The notes: generated by a model not told the origin, from the letters alone. A DNA stretch of 64,000 bases from Ferribacterium limneticum (GCF_020510585.1 NZ_CP075190.1:4090001-4154000); one strand, 5' to 3'; shown: positions 17,268 to 27,548, numbered from the stretch's first letter. Made by a program: numbers and translations.

Positions 17268-17285
17268 CCGGCACCCTTTTTGCTG
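17268..17285 (+). promoter_or_regulatory. Probable sigma-54 (RpoN) promoter for the sensor-CheW gene
   Basis: CCGGCACCCTTTTTGCT has the -24/-12 layout GG-N10-GC (GG at 17270-17271, GC at 17282-17283) with GGCAC and TTGCT elements, close to the TGGCAC-N5-TTGCW consensus. Its GC lies 57 bases before the ATG at 17340. The 17165-17339 gap also holds a repeated TTGGYRCA-like motif (around 17219 and 17232) that could be an activator site; that is only a visual impression. Confidence 0.5.
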
Positions 17286-17339
17286 TACTGCAACATCCTC
17301 CAGGATGGTCACCGTACATTGCAAAAAGGGAGAGTTAGC

Positions 17340-19970
17340 ATGAGCAAGCGCATTGGATCACGTTCGAAAAACACCCTCGATTATCTGTCCGGCTTCATGG
17401 GAGGGCTGCGCGCCGACCAGAAGCGCCTGACCGAAATCCAGTCGACCTACGACAACCTGAGCCTGCTCGGCCAACTGCTCTGCTCCGGCACCGATATTTC
17501 CCGCATGCGCGAGGATTTCAACGAACTGGCCAGCCAGTTGCTCGACCAACTGGCCCGCGAGCACTACCAGAAAGCCGCCCTTAACCTCGACTCTTGCGCC
17601 CGGGTGGCCATCGACATCCTGACCCGCAACCTGTTCGAGCGCACAGCCGATATCGGCTTTCTGGCCAGCGATGCCGAAATCCGCACCTTCGCCGAGGCGA
17701 CCGAAGCCGTGCCAGCCGCCGGCTTGGCGGCTGAACGCCAGGCCTTGCAGGCGCATTTCGCCGAATATGTGCGCAAATACTCCGTCTACCACAACATCAT
17801 CCTGCTCTCACCGACCGGCGAGGTGCTGGCCCAGCTAGATGAAGGCAACCCCGTCGTCCGCTCGGCCGACCCTTTGCTCGAGGAAGCACTCACTACCGAG
17901 CAGGCCTATGTCGAAGTGTTCCGCCCGACCGATCTGCTGCCCGGCGAAACCAGCCCGTTGGTCTATGCCTATCGCGTCATGGCCACCGACGGTAGCCGGC
18001 CGCTCGGCGTGCTGTGCCTGTGCTTCCGCTTCCAGGACGAGTGCCGGCGGATTTTCGACAGCCTGATTGGCGAAGACGAGTGGACGGTAATTACCCTGCT
18101 TGACACGCAGGGCCGAGTCATCGCCAGCAGTGACCCCTACCAGTTTCCGGCCGGGGTCCGGCTGGAGATTGTGGACGATGCTGCCTGCCGGGTGGTCCGT
18201 TTCGCCGGCCGCGAATACCTGGCAACCAGCCGGCCAACCCAGGGCTACCAGGGCTACGCCGGGCCGGGCTGGGTCGGTCACGCGCTGGCCCCGCTCAATC
18301 ATGCCTTCGAGATGGCCGAGGCGCACGAACTGGAGCAGGTGCCGGAAGATTTTCTCGATGGCGTGCTGGAGACCAGCACCCTGTTCAGCCCGGAACTGCG
18401 CAATATTCCGCTGCGCGCCACGAGCATCCAGCACGAGTTGAACCGCGCCGTCTGGAACGGCTATGTCTGGCTGGTGCGCGATGCGCTGGCCGCCCAGAAT
18501 GCCGACTTCGCCAAAGTGTTGCTGCGCGAAATCGGCAGCACCGGCGTGCGCACCCACCAGGTGTTCAGCGAATCGACCGGCAGTCTGTACAAGACCGTGG
18601 TGTCATCAGCGTTGTCCACTTGCACGCGGCAGGCGGCACTGGCCATCGAACTGATGGACCGCAACCTTTACGAACGGGCCAACGACTGCCGCTGGTGGGC
18701 GCTGACCCGCAGTTTCCACGAGGAGCTGGCTCAGGCCGACCCGCACGACAAGGCACAGCGCCAGCGGCTGACCGAAGTGCTGCGCCGGATCAACGGCCTG
18801 TACACCGTCTACAGCAACCTGATCCTGTTCGACCAGAGTGGCCGCGTGCTGGCCGTCTCCAATCCGGCCTACCAGGACTGGCTGGGCAAAATACTCAGCG
18901 AAGGCTGGGTGCGGCCGGCCCTCGGCCTGGCCGACACGCAGAGCTATAGCGTGTCCGGCTTCGAGCCGAGCGCGCTGTACGACAATCAGTCCACCTACAT
19001 CTATGCGGCTGGCGTGCGCGCTGCCGATGACGAGCCGGTCGGCGGCATTGCTGTCGTCTTCGATGCCACGCCGCAGTTTCGCGCCATGTTGCACGATGCG
19101 CTGCCACGCCGGCCAGACGGTCAGCCGGTGGCCGGCGCCTTTGCCGTGTTCGCCGGACGCGACGGCCGGGTCATCGCCGCAACCGACCCCGAATTGCCGC
19201 CAGGCAGCCGGCTGATGATCGGCTACGAGTTTTTCAATCTGCACGCGGGCGACAGCTGCACCAATGTAGTCATCTACAACGGCTGCTATTACGCCGTCGG
19301 CTCGTCGATGAGCGCCGGCTACCGTGAATACCAGGGAGCCGGCGACAGCCAGCGCGGCGGGGTCGTGGCTCTGGTCTTCTCGCCGCTATCGGATCGCATC
19401 GTCGACGCCGAACAGTTGACGGTGCGCCGCGATACGCTGGTCGATACTTACGCCCGGCGGCCGCTGGCGGCTGCCGTCGACAGCGTCGATATCGCCTGTT
19501 TTTATGTCGGCAGCAACTGGTACGGCGTGCGTTCCAGCCATGTCGTCGAAGCCGTCGACACCGACCGCCTGACCCCGTTGCCCGGCGTCTCGGAGTCTCT
19601 CTTCGGCTGCCTGATGTACCGCGACCAGGCAATCAGCGTATTCGACTTGTCGGCCATCCTGTCGTCGCGCCTGCCGGCGACCGAGCGCCGCCGGGCGAAC
19701 AGAGCCGGCAAGCAGCAGATCGTCGTTCTCCAGGTGCCGGAACAGAAGGCCCGATTCGGCATCCTGGTCGACCACCTGGGCGCCGTCAGCGAAATTCCGG
19801 CAGCCCGCATCGAAGCACTGCCCGGCATGTTGAGCGAGGGTAATTCGCCGATCGAAAGTCTGGTCAAGCCGCATGCCGACGACTCCGAGCGCCGCATCTT
19901 GATGGTGCTCTCCACCGATCGCATGCTGCACCGCCTGGGTGGCAGCAGCCTTACATCAGGAGCAGCGTAG
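17340..19970 (+). CDS. Soluble duplicated-sensor protein with C-terminal CheW domain
   Basis: This 876-residue protein shows no membrane segment. The N-terminal two thirds hold an internal duplication: a helical piece with LDSCARVAIDILTRNLFERTADI, split over 20 residues, resembles LAIELMDRNLYERANDC in the second half. Each is followed by a Cache/PAS-like sensor segment (YHNIILLSPTGEVLAQLDEG versus YSNLILFDQSGRVLAVSNP). Residues 713-876 form a CheW domain (DIACFYVGSNWYGVRSSHVV, MYRDQAISVFDLSAIL, FGILVDHLGAVSEI). There is no MCP signalling hairpin and no kinase. It probably docks a sensed cytoplasmic signal onto a CheA array (inference). The GGGAG ribosome site precedes the ATG, and the stop overlaps convergent mgtE by 20 bases. 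Confidence 0.8.
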   Translation: MSKRIGSRSKNTLDYLSGFMGGLRADQKRLTEIQSTYDNLSLLGQLLCSGTDISRMREDFNELASQLLDQLAREHYQKAALNLDSCARVAIDILTRNLFERTADIGFLASDAEIRTFAEATEAVPAAGLAAERQALQAHFAEYVRKYSVYHNIILLSPTGEVLAQLDEGNPVVRSADPLLEEALTTEQAYVEVFRPTDLLPGETSPLVYAYRVMATDGSRPLGVLCLCFRFQDECRRIFDSLIGEDEWTVITLLDTQGRVIASSDPYQFPAGVRLEIVDDAACRVVRFAGREYLATSRPTQGYQGYAGPGWVGHALAPLNHAFEMAEAHELEQVPEDFLDGVLETSTLFSPELRNIPLRATSIQHELNRAVWNGYVWLVRDALAAQNADFAKVLLREIGSTGVRTHQVFSESTGSLYKTVVSSALSTCTRQAALAIELMDRNLYERANDCRWWALTRSFHEELAQADPHDKAQRQRLTEVLRRINGLYTVYSNLILFDQSGRVLAVSNPAYQDWLGKILSEGWVRPALGLADTQSYSVSGFEPSALYDNQSTYIYAAGVRAADDEPVGGIAVVFDATPQFRAMLHDALPRRPDGQPVAGAFAVFAGRDGRVIAATDPELPPGSRLMIGYEFFNLHAGDSCTNVVIYNGCYYAVGSSMSAGYREYQGAGDSQRGGVVALVFSPLSDRIVDAEQLTVRRDTLVDTYARRPLAAAVDSVDIACFYVGSNWYGVRSSHVVEAVDTDRLTPLPGVSESLFGCLMYRDQAISVFDLSAILSSRLPATERRRANRAGKQQIVVLQVPEQKARFGILVDHLGAVSEIPAARIEALPGMLSEGNSPIESLVKPHADDSERRILMVLSTDRMLHRLGGSSLTSGAA

Positions 19971-21393
19971 CCAGCCCGAGAAAGATGAAGAAACCGCCGG
20001 AGTCGGTCAGCGCGGTGATCATCACCGAACCGCCCACCGCCGGATCGGCTCCGAACTTCTGGCGCAACAGCGGAATACCAACACCAGCCGACGCCGCCAG
20101 CAGCAGGTTAAGTGTCATTGCCGAGGTCATCACCAACCCCAGCTTGACGCTGCCGTAGAGCCACCACGCGGCGATGCCGAGCAGGCTGCCCCAGATCAGG
20201 CCGTTGATCGTCGCCACGCCCAATTCCTTGCGCAGCAGGCGACGCATGGCATCGGGCTGGACCTGACCCATGGCGATGGCGCGGACGATCATGGTGATCG
20301 TCTGGTTGCCCGAATTGCCGCCGATGCCGGCGACAATCGGCATCAACGCGGCGAGCGCCACCAGTTTTTCAATCGAATCCTCGAACGCGCCAATCACCCG
20401 CGAGGCAACAAAAGCGGTGACCAGATTGACCGCCAGCCAGGCCCAGCGGTTTTTCACCGAGTCCCAGACCGAGGCGAAAATGTCTTCTTCCTCGCGCAGA
20501 CCGGCTTGGGCCAGTTGCTCGTGCTCGGCTTCTTCCCGGATGTAATCGACGACCTCATTGACTGTCACGCGGCCGACGAGCCTGCCTTCCGGGTCGAGCA
20601 CCGGCGCCGAAACGAGGTCGTAACGCTCGAAGGCCTTGGCCGCCTCTTCGGCGAGGTCGTCGGGCTCGAACTCGACAAAGTCGGTCTGCATCAGCGTCGC
20701 CACATCCACGTCGACTTCGTTGACCAGCAGGATGTTGAGCGGCAGCACACCTTTCAGGTGCTCGTTGCGATCAACCACGAAAAGCTGGTCGGTATGATCG
20801 GGAAGTTCGTCGAAGCGGCGCAGATAACGCAGCACGACTTCCAGCGAAACATCCTCGCGGACGGTCACCATGTCGAAGTCCATTATCGAGCCGACCGACT
20901 CTTCGGGATAGGACATCGCGGCGCGCAACTGCTCGCGCTCTTCAATCGGCAAACCCCGGAAGACGTCGTCGATAACGCCCTGCGGCAAGTCGGGTGCGAG
21001 GTCGGCCAGTTCGTCGGCATCGAGCGTTTCGGCGGCGGCGACCAGCTCGGTGCGCTCCATCGAGTCGATCAGGGTTTCCCGAACGGCGTCCGACACTTCG
21101 AGCAGGATTTCGCCTTCGAGCTCCGGATTGACCAGCCCCCAGACAATCAGGCGCTCGTCCTGTGGCAAAGCTTCGAGGATGTAGGCGATGTCGGCCGGAT
21201 GCATCGGCTCGAGGCGGGCCTGCAGCGCGTTCAGATGCTGCTTGTGCACCATGTCCTCGACCAGATCGTGGCGCGGCCCTTCCTGCCGGTGCACCAACTC
21301 CTCAACCAGCTTGTGCCGGGCGAGCAGGGTCTGCACCTCGGCGAGGCGCTCCTGCAAGTCTTCGGTATCGGTCAGCTGGGCTTCTTCGCTCAT
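19951..21393 (-). CDS. mgtE: MgtE-type magnesium channel/transporter
   Basis: This 480-residue protein has the MgtE layout: an N-terminal helical Mg-sensing domain (LEPMHPADIAYILEALP), paired CBS domains (about residues 140-260) and a C-terminal five-helix channel with the signature PIVAGIGGNSGNQTITMIVRA, split here at 21 residues as IGGNSGNQ plus TITMIVRA. It imports Mg2+ and is gated by intracellular Mg2+. The start at MSEEAQLTD fits the family better than longer reading. It is the last gene of the uppP-to-mgtE run, 94 bases after mtgA. I saw no Mg2+ riboswitch in that gap. Confidence 0.94.
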   Translation of the reverse strand: MSEEAQLTDTEDLQERLAEVQTLLARHKLVEELVHRQEGPRHDLVEDMVHKQHLNALQARLEPMHPADIAYILEALPQDERLIVWGLVNPELEGEILLEVSDAVRETLIDSMERTELVAAAETLDADELADLAPDLPQGVIDDVFRGLPIEEREQLRAAMSYPEESVGSIMDFDMVTVREDVSLEVVLRYLRRFDELPDHTDQLFVVDRNEHLKGVLPLNILLVNEVDVDVATLMQTDFVEFEPDDLAEEAAKAFERYDLVSAPVLDPEGRLVGRVTVNEVVDYIREEAEHEQLAQAGLREEEDIFASVWDSVKNRWAWLAVNLVTAFVASRVIGAFEDSIEKLVALAALMPIVAGIGGNSGNQTITMIVRAIAMGQVQPDAMRRLLRKELGVATINGLIWGSLLGIAAWWLYGSVKLGLVMTSAMTLNLLLAASAGVGIPLLRQKFGADPAVGGSVMITALTDSGGFFIFLGLATLLLM

Positions 21394-21487
21394 GGTGCGG
21401 CGCCGCAAAAGGTGGGGCATTTTAGCACCGGGCGAAGAGCCGGGTTCCGACAAAATTACTGCGGAAAACCCCTATTCCGGCAATATT

Positions 21488-22183
21488 TCACGGCGCCTCG
21501 GCGCCCGGCATACGGCCCAGAATGATCGCCGTCTTGCGCCCCAAACCGGGCGCGTTGCGATTGCGGTCGTAAAAGCGCGGATTCGGCACCATACCGGCCA
21601 GCCGCGCCGCCTGTTCCGGCCCAAGCTGGGCGGCGCTGGCGTTGTAATAGTGGCGAGCTGCCGCTTCGGCGCCGAAGACACCGTTGCCCCATTCGATCAC
21701 GTTGAGGTAAACCTCGAGGATCCGCCGCTTGCTCCACAGGTTTTCCAGCATCAGCGTGATGATCGCCTCTTCGGCCTTGCGGAAATACGACTTGGTCGGC
21801 GTCAGGAACAGGTTCTTGGCCAGTTGCTGGCTGATGGTCGAGCCACCGGCGGCGAAACGCCCCCGCTTCTGGTTCTTTTCTATCGCTTTTTGCATGCCTT
21901 CCCAGTCGAAGCCTTCATGATCGACGAACTTGGCATCCTCGGCCGAGATAATGGCGCGCTTGAGATGAATCGAAATCCGTTCATACGGCACCCACTGTTT
22001 TTTGAGCTGAGCCTCAGGCATCTTCTGGCGCAATTCGGCCAGACGAATTTCCATGAAACGGGTTTCGCCGGGGTTCATCCAGCTCCAAAGCAACACCCAA
22101 CCAAGCAGCCACAACTGCCAGACCAGGAACAACCCGAGCAAACCCAGGACGGCCCATTTCAACCAGCGGCCGACGACTTTCAT
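21488..22183 (-). CDS. mtgA: Monofunctional biosynthetic peptidoglycan transglycosylase
   Basis: This 231-residue glycosyltransferase family 51 enzyme polymerises lipid II into glycan strands. An N-terminal membrane anchor (about residues 9-34, [20 protein letters not shown]) is followed by the catalytic motif [15 protein letters not shown] with the active Glu, then [18 protein letters not shown] and [16 protein letters not shown]. There is no transpeptidase domain, so it is the monofunctional form. It overlaps aroE by four bases. The aroE-mtgA pairing is common in betaproteobacteria. Confidence 0.96.
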   Translation of the reverse strand: MKVVGRWLKWAVLGLLGLFLVWQLWLLGWVLLWSWMNPGETRFMEIRLAELRQKMPEAQLKKQWVPYERISIHLKRAIISAEDAKFVDHEGFDWEGMQKAIEKNQKRGRFAAGGSTISQQLAKNLFLTPTKSYFRKAEEAIITLMLENLWSKRRILEVYLNVIEWGNGVFGAEAAARHYYNASAAQLGPEQAARLAGMVPNPRFYDRNRNAPGLGRKTAIILGRMPGAEAP

Positions 22184-23004
22184 GCCGCTAGTTTGGCTCT
22201 CAGGTCAGCCAGCACCTGAGCGCTAGCTGGCCGCACGCCGCGCCAAACGAAAAATGCCTCAGCGGCCTGTTCGACCAGCATCCCCAGACCATCCGCCCGC
22301 TGCGCTGCACCCTGCTCGCGGGCCAAGGCCAGAAAAGGCGTTTCGCCTTTGCCGTACATCATGTCGTAGGCCAGACTGCCCGGCGCGAAGATTGCCGGGG
22401 GCAAAGGCAAGCTTTCGCCGGAAAGGCTGGCAGAAGTTGCGTTAACGACCAGATCGAAGCTGTTACCAGCGGTTTTTGCGAAATCACCGGCGTTAACTGT
22501 AGCAATGTCGGCAAACGACGCCGCCAACCCGACAGCTTTTTCGGCACTGCGATTGGCGATGAACAGCGAAGCCGGCTGTTCAGCCAGCAGCGGCGCGATC
22601 ACGCCGCGCGAAGCACCGCCGGCGCCGAGCAGCAGGATGCGTTTGCCGGCCAGCGAAAAGCCGAGGTTATGCGTGATGTCGCGAACCAGCCCGGCGCCAT
22701 CGGTGTTGTCGCCGAAAATCTCGGCACCGTTGAAGGCCAGCGTGTTGACCGCCCCGGCCCGCGCCGCGCGCTCGGACAGACGCGTCACCAGGCGAAACGC
22801 CTCCTCCTTGAATGGCACCGTGACATTCGCCCCCTTGCCACCCGCCGCAATAAATTCGGAAATCGCATGTTTAAAGCCGTCGACCGCAGCAAGGCGGGCT
22901 TCATAGACCAGATCCTGCCCGCTTTCGGCCGCAAAGGCAGCATGAATAGCCGGCGATTTCGAATGGGCAATCGGATTGCCAAAGACGCAGTACAGATCGC
23001 TCAT
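22180..23004 (-). CDS. aroE: Shikimate dehydrogenase
   Basis: This 274-residue enzyme reduces 3-dehydroshikimate with NADPH. It shows the substrate-binding N-terminus ([14 protein letters not shown]), the catalytic Lys/Asp region [11 protein letters not shown] and [17 protein letters not shown], and the NADP fold [17 protein letters not shown]. It is joined by four-base overlaps to the tonB-like gene upstream and mtgA downstream. A weakly similar relic of the dispersed element (around 22489-22506) was noted but not accepted. Confidence 0.97.
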   Translation of the reverse strand: MSDLYCVFGNPIAHSKSPAIHAAFAAESGQDLVYEARLAAVDGFKHAISEFIAAGGKGANVTVPFKEEAFRLVTRLSERAARAGAVNTLAFNGAEIFGDNTDGAGLVRDITHNLGFSLAGKRILLLGAGGASRGVIAPLLAEQPASLFIANRSAEKAVGLAASFADIATVNAGDFAKTAGNSFDLVVNATSASLSGESLPLPPAIFAPGSLAYDMMYGKGETPFLALAREQGAAQRADGLGMLVEQAAEAFFVWRGVRPASAQVLADLRAKLAA

Positions 23005-23897
23005 TTGTTGGCCGTGTTGAGGGCGTCGCCCTGCGTGAAATACCAGGTCCGGGCAAAGGACAATACAGTCGCCCCGCCCAATGCCTGCTGCGGAATGGCG
23101 CCGAAGGGCGCCGACATCCGGAGGATGCGCAACGCCGCCTGATCGAGAATCTTGTGCCCGGACGAACGCGAAATCTCCGCGCTGTACAGACTGCCATCCT
23201 CGGCCCGCAGTTCGACAAAAATCACCACCGCGCCGTAGAGCTTGCCGCGCGCTTCGGGCGGATAGTTCAGCGTGCCGATGCGCTCAATTTTCTGTTTCCA
23301 GGCATCGAGGTAGGCGGCCAGGCCGTATTCCTCAGTCCGCGCGCCGACAAATTTCTTGCGCGGCCGTTTGCTGTACTCGTCCGCCGATTTGCTGATCTCG
23401 CCCTCGAGACGGGCCATGGCCCGGGCCGATTCGGCAAGATCAAGCCCGCTGACCACCGGCACCGCGGGCGCCGGCTGTTCGCTGCTTGTCGTTGCTGTGG
23501 CAATGTTGCGCAGACTCTTCGCCTGCGTGAGCAACCTTTGCTGGGCGGTTTCCAGTTCCTGTACGCGGCGCTGCATCTGCTGGATGGCGTCGCCGTCGTT
23601 CTTTTGCGGCGAAGGCGGCAAGGGTGTCTTGGCCCGCCGGTTTTCATCGGTATTGCCACCACCATCGAGATTGGCCTGCGCCAGCGCCTGGGCGTCGGTC
23701 GGCTTGCGCGAGGATTTGGCATTGACCAAGATGATGTCCATGGCCTTTTCGCGGAAGGCTTGGGAAGCATCCGGAAACGTAAAGTGCAGGGTTAACACCA
23801 AGGCATGAAACAGAACAGAGATGCCCAACGCAATCCACAAGCGGCGATCTTGCTTCGCCGCGCGGGCTACGCGCAGGGACGGTCTCTTTTTTTTCAC
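23001..23897 (-). CDS. TonB-family energy transducer
   Basis: This 298-residue protein has a basic cytoplasmic N-terminus, one membrane anchor (about 21-41, [20 protein letters not shown]), a periplasmic coiled stretch ([19 protein letters not shown]) and a C-terminal TonB domain ([33 protein letters not shown]). It should couple the proton motive force to outer-membrane receptors, but no exbB or exbD lies nearby, and the middle region is not very proline-rich. It is held between the RNase II-like gene and aroE by four-base overlaps, a placement seen in other betaproteobacteria. Whether it serves the receptor at 61104-63158 is unknown. Confidence 0.88.
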   Translation of the reverse strand: MKKKRPSLRVARAAKQDRRLWIALGISVLFHALVLTLHFTFPDASQAFREKAMDIILVNAKSSRKPTDAQALAQANLDGGGNTDENRRAKTPLPPSPQKNDGDAIQQMQRRVQELETAQQRLLTQAKSLRNIATATTSSEQPAPAVPVVSGLDLAESARAMARLEGEISKSADEYSKRPRKKFVGARTEEYGLAAYLDAWKQKIERIGTLNYPPEARGKLYGAVVIFVELRAEDGSLYSAEISRSSGHKILDQAALRILRMSAPFGAIPQQALGGATVLSFARTWYFTQGDALNTANK

Positions 23898-25795
23898 TGC
23901 TCCTCACTCTCCGTGGCGTCGGCCAGATTGTTCTCGCCAAGCAGGCTCAGGAAACGGCAACTCACTTCGGGCGCCAGCAGATCAAGACTTTCAATGGCCA
24001 GACGCACGCGCTGCCCGGCGACCAGATCGGCCGGCAGGGAAGGCACGCGCAGCAACAAGGGCAGATGGTCGAGCTTGACGCTCTGCTCGCGACGCACAGT
24101 CGCCTCAATCTCGCTCAAACCATGCTGCTGGATCCAGCGCAGGCACCAGTAACGCTCCATCTGGCGCTGGAAATCGGCGTAGGCGGCGTAAGTCAGCTCG
24201 AAATCGCGCATTGCACCGAACAATTCGGCTGATTTTTGGGCAAAAGCCGGCGTTTCGCCCTTCAGACAGGCAATTAGCTGCCATTGATTGACCATATCGC
24301 AGTAACGACGCAGCGGCGAGGTCATCCAGGCGTATTGCGGCACGCCGAGGCCTTCGTGCGGCAGCGGCGAGGTCGTCATGCGGACCTTGCCCTGCGTCTG
24401 GGCACGGTACAGGCAGGCGATGTTCTTCTCGGCGAGCAGGCCGCCCCAGGTTGAGTTGGCGACGATCATCAGTTCGGCGACCAGCTTGTCGAGCGGGCTG
24501 CCGCGTTTGCGCTCGGAAATTTCGACGGTGCAGCTGTCCGGATCGGCCAGATCGCCGCCGATTTCAAAGTTGTAGTCGTTGATGCCCTGCATCGCCGACG
24601 GCTTGCCGCGCCGGCCTTCGCAGGCGTTGGCGAAATGCCAGAGGTGCACCAGTTCGTCCTTGAACGGCTGGTCGGGCAGCGGGCCATTGATCGTTTCGGC
24701 GTTGAACCACGGCTCGATTTCGTGGTGGCGCAGGTTGGCGGCGATGTGCACCATTTCCAGCCGCGATTCGTGGCTGAGGATTTCCAGCGACTCATTGACC
24801 GTCAGGTAGAGCGACACCGCCGGGCAATCGACACCACCGGCCAGCGTGTAGTTCTGGACCACGGCGTCGGGCAGCATGGTGATCTTGTTGCCGGGCATGT
24901 AAACCGTCGACAGCCGGGCGCGGGCGATGCCGTCGAGCGGCGAGCCATGCGCGATGGCCAGACCCGGCGCTGCGATGTGGATGCCGATGCGCGAACCGAT
25001 ACCGGGCAGTTTGACGACCGACAGCGCGTCGTCGATTTCGGTGGTGTTGGCGTCGTCGATCGAGAAGGCGCGGACATCGGCCCGCGGCAGATCGCGCGGC
25101 AGTTTCGGCGCCTCAAGGGCCGGAAACGCGACGCCCTTCGGGAACTGTTCGTGCAGGAAACGGCGGTAATGCAGGAAGTAGGGCGACTTGATGGCGCCGC
25201 ACTTGAAGAGCATTTGTGCCGCCGTCAGGCCGGTTTCGGCACAAGCCGTCTCGAAGGCCTTGGTTTCCGGTTTGTTGCGGTCCGGCGCGTAGAGCAGGGC
25301 GTCGGTCAGCGCGCCAATTTCCGGCGGCAGGCGGAATTCCTTCAGCTCGCCAATCCAGCCTTCCATCGCGAGCGCTTGCTGACGCTTTTTTTCAAGGCTG
25401 GCCAGAGCAGCTGCGAGAATGTCGGCAGGCGCCTTGCGGAAGCGGCCCTTGCCTTTGCGGTGGAAATAGACGGGCGCGGCGTGCACGGCAAGCAGCACCG
25501 CCGTCGCTTCGAGCGGACTGGGCTCGTGTCCGTAGTAATCACGGGCAAAATCAAGAAACGAAAATTCGCCATCGTTCACGCACTCCCAAAGGAATTCTGC
25601 TTCGATTTCTTCGGCCAGCGGCGTTGCCTGATCGAGCAAGGCTGCCGCCGACGGTTTCTCGAAACGCAGCAACACCGTTGCGGCCTTGATCTTGCTGCGC
25701 TTGCCGCTCGGCATTTCGACCTGCAACGAACTGTCGTTGTCGGCCATGATGTTGCCGGCCTTGAAGCCGCCATCTTCTTCAAACAATACATTCAT
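23894..25795 (-). CDS. RNase II-family exoribonuclease (RNB domain)
   Basis: This 633-residue protein has an N-terminal region not matching the usual cold-shock domains closely, a central RNB domain with the catalytic acidic cluster AFSIDDANTTEIDDALS (about residues 275-290) and MTSPLRRYCDMVNQWQL later, and a short S1-like C-terminus. It should degrade single-stranded RNA 3' to 5'. It resembles the betaproteobacterial RNB proteins annotated as ribonuclease II rather than RNase R, which is longer. The start MNVLFEEDGGFKAGN is chosen by conservation. It follows the esterase gene by seven bases. Confidence 0.9.
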   Translation of the reverse strand: MNVLFEEDGGFKAGNIMADNDSSLQVEMPSGKRSKIKAATVLLRFEKPSAAALLDQATPLAEEIEAEFLWECVNDGEFSFLDFARDYYGHEPSPLEATAVLLAVHAAPVYFHRKGKGRFRKAPADILAAALASLEKKRQQALAMEGWIGELKEFRLPPEIGALTDALLYAPDRNKPETKAFETACAETGLTAAQMLFKCGAIKSPYFLHYRRFLHEQFPKGVAFPALEAPKLPRDLPRADVRAFSIDDANTTEIDDALSVVKLPGIGSRIGIHIAAPGLAIAHGSPLDGIARARLSTVYMPGNKITMLPDAVVQNYTLAGGVDCPAVSLYLTVNESLEILSHESRLEMVHIAANLRHHEIEPWFNAETINGPLPDQPFKDELVHLWHFANACEGRRGKPSAMQGINDYNFEIGGDLADPDSCTVEISERKRGSPLDKLVAELMIVANSTWGGLLAEKNIACLYRAQTQGKVRMTTSPLPHEGLGVPQYAWMTSPLRRYCDMVNQWQLIACLKGETPAFAQKSAELFGAMRDFELTYAAYADFQRQMERYWCLRWIQQHGLSEIEATVRREQSVKLDHLPLLLRVPSLPADLVAGQRVRLAIESLDLLAPEVSCRFLSLLGENNLADATESEEQ

Positions 25796-25802
25796 CGACG
25801 GA

Positions 25803-26372
25803 TTATAGCCCAGCGTATTCAATGATTTGCGGCACGAAGCCGGGAAATTGCGTGAAGCCATGTTCACCGCCCGGCAACACCGTTTGCCGGCAGCCGGCGT
25901 AGAAATCCACGGCCTGCCGGTAATCCAGCACTTCGTCGCCGGTTTCGGCCAGCAGCCAGTAGCGCTCGGGCGTCGGTTGCCTTACCTGGGCTTTCAGCTG
26001 CGCGGCGTGCGCTGCGGTGAAGGTGAAACGCTCGCCGCTATGGAAGTTGGCGTGGTCGCCGACGAACAGTGTCAAGTCCAGCCGGTCAACCACGGCCGGG
26101 TTGATCAGCACGGCGTTCACGCCGTATTTTTCGGCCAGATGGTTGGCATAGTGGCCGCCCAGCGAACTGCCGATCAAGGTGACCGGCCCACCGGCCTGTT
26201 CGATCAGGCGGCTGACACTGGCCACCGCCTCATCGGGCACCCACGACAGTTGCGGGCAGACGAACTGCGCCGCCATGCCGCGCCGCGCCATTTCCTCGGC
26301 CAGCAACTGCGATTTCCACGAGGCCGGCGACGAGCAGAACCCGTGCAGGTAAAGGATCAGCCCGCGGTCCAT
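25803..26372 (-). CDS. YqiA-like alpha/beta hydrolase (esterase)
   Basis: This 189-residue hydrolase starts [18 protein letters not shown]. The oxyanion region LYLHGF, the nucleophile elbow [11 protein letters not shown], an Asp in [12 protein letters not shown] and a His in GGEHGFTQF form a complete-looking triad. YqiA of E. coli hydrolyses short acyl and palmitoyl-CoA esters in vitro; the physiological substrate is unknown. The start overlaps the uppP stop by 16 bases. It is co-directional with the RNase II-like gene downstream. Confidence 0.88.
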   Translation of the reverse strand: MDRGLILYLHGFCSSPASWKSQLLAEEMARRGMAAQFVCPQLSWVPDEAVASVSRLIEQAGGPVTLIGSSLGGHYANHLAEKYGVNAVLINPAVVDRLDLTLFVGDHANFHSGERFTFTAAHAAQLKAQVRQPTPERYWLLAETGDEVLDYRQAVDFYAGCRQTVLPGGEHGFTQFPGFVPQIIEYAGL

Positions 26373-27181
26373 TGCACCCAGCCGAAGTGGGCGGTCATCA
26401 GGACAACGATGCCGAAGACGATGCGATACCACGCGAAGGGCGTGAAATCGTGGCTGGAAATGAAGCGCAGCAGCCAGCGCACGCAAAGGAAAGCTGAGAC
26501 AAAAGCGGAAATGAAGCCGACCACCCACATGCCGATATCGTCGGCGTTGAGCAGGGCGCGTTCCTTGTAGAGCTGATAGACGGTGGCTGCGCCGAGCGTC
26601 GGGATGGCGAGGAAGAAGGAAAACTCGGTCGCCGCCTTGCGCGACAGGCCGAAGAGCAGGCCGCCGATGATCGTCGCGCCGGAACGCGAGGTGCCGGGAA
26701 TCAGCGCCACGGCCTGGGCGAAGCCCATTTTCAGGGCGTCGAGCAGGGTCATTTCCTCAACCGTCTGGACGCGGATGGTGTGCTCGCGCTTCTCGGCCCA
26801 CAGAATGACGAAGGCGCCGAGGATGAAGGTGGTGGCGACGGCAATCGGGTTGAACAGATTGGCCTTGATGGCCTTGCCGAAAGCCAGCCCGAGGATGGCC
26901 AGCGGCAGGAAGGCGACGAACAGGTTGAGGATGAATTTCTGCGCTGCCTTGTCGCTGAAGGCACCACGCGCCACGACGAGCAGACGCTCGCGATACTCCC
27001 AGACGACAGCCAGAATGGCGCCGGACTGGATGACGATCTCGAACAACTTGCCACGATCATCGTTGAAATCTAGCAGATCGCCGGCCAGAATCAGGTGGCC
27101 GGTCGACGAGATCGGCAGGAATTCGGTCAGCCCTTCGACGACGCCGAGGATGAGGGCTTTGAGGAGAAGAATCGGGTCCAT
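26357..27181 (-). CDS. uppP: Undecaprenyl-diphosphatase UppP/BacA
   Basis: This 274-residue integral membrane protein removes a phosphate from undecaprenyl diphosphate to recycle the lipid carrier for wall and surface polysaccharides. The first catalytic motif [20 protein letters not shown] holds two Glu residues, and [13 protein letters not shown] is the second. About eight hydrophobic segments are visible. It is an early gene of the long minus-strand run and precedes mtgA, which uses the same carrier, in the same transcript. Confidence 0.97.
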   Translation of the reverse strand: MDPILLLKALILGVVEGLTEFLPISSTGHLILAGDLLDFNDDRGKLFEIVIQSGAILAVVWEYRERLLVVARGAFSDKAAQKFILNLFVAFLPLAILGLAFGKAIKANLFNPIAVATTFILGAFVILWAEKREHTIRVQTVEEMTLLDALKMGFAQAVALIPGTSRSGATIIGGLLFGLSRKAATEFSFFLAIPTLGAATVYQLYKERALLNADDIGMWVVGFISAFVSAFLCVRWLLRFISSHDFTPFAWYRIVFGIVVLMTAHFGWVQWTAG

Positions 27182-27226
27182 GGGGTGCAGCCTGCGCTTG
27201 TGCCAAGTTGGGGAGGCCGCATTCTA

Positions 27227-27502
27227 CTATCCCGGATGTGTCAAAACTTCGAGTTCGGCCAGCCAATTGAGCGCATGCTCGCGGGATAAGCCGCACATCT
27301 CGGCCGACGCTTGCAGGCCAGCGCAGCAATCCGGCCGCTCCGGACTAGCGAAAATCAGGCAGCGAAATTCGCCATCGAGATGCCGGCATGGCACCCCCGC
27401 CGGCTTGTTCAGCGAACTGATCGACGGCGCAATGCAACAGGCGCCGCAATTGGGGCGGCAGGCCATCGGCAACGGAACGGCGGGGCAAGGCTTTTCGGAC
27501 AT
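27227..27502 (-). CDS. YkgJ-like cysteine-cluster protein
   Basis: This 91-residue protein has eight or more cysteines. They are arranged as CRPNCGACC near the N-terminus, then PCRHL, FRCLIF, RPDCC and MCGLS. That spacing matches the zinc/iron-chelating YkgJ family (UPF0153). The function is unknown; relatives are proposed to bind Zn or Fe. The start [12 protein letters not shown] is used because upstream reading enters the dispersed element. It precedes uppP by 45 bases and may open that transcript. Confidence 0.82.
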   Translation of the reverse strand: MSEKPCPAVPLPMACRPNCGACCIAPSISSLNKPAGVPCRHLDGEFRCLIFASPERPDCCAGLQASAEMCGLSREHALNWLAELEVLTHPG

Positions 27503-27548
27503 GCCCGATTGTCGCAGATTCGGCTTATCCGTTCGGCGCCGATGACTT

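Noticed and set aside
19939..21525. Plus-strand frame of 528 codons opposite mgtE
   Set aside because: Antisense shadow; the mgtE product has complete CBS and channel motifs.
22489..22506. Possible element relic in aroE (CGTTAACTGTAGCAA)
   Set aside because: It differs from the core at two positions and has no T-rich half. Too weak to count.
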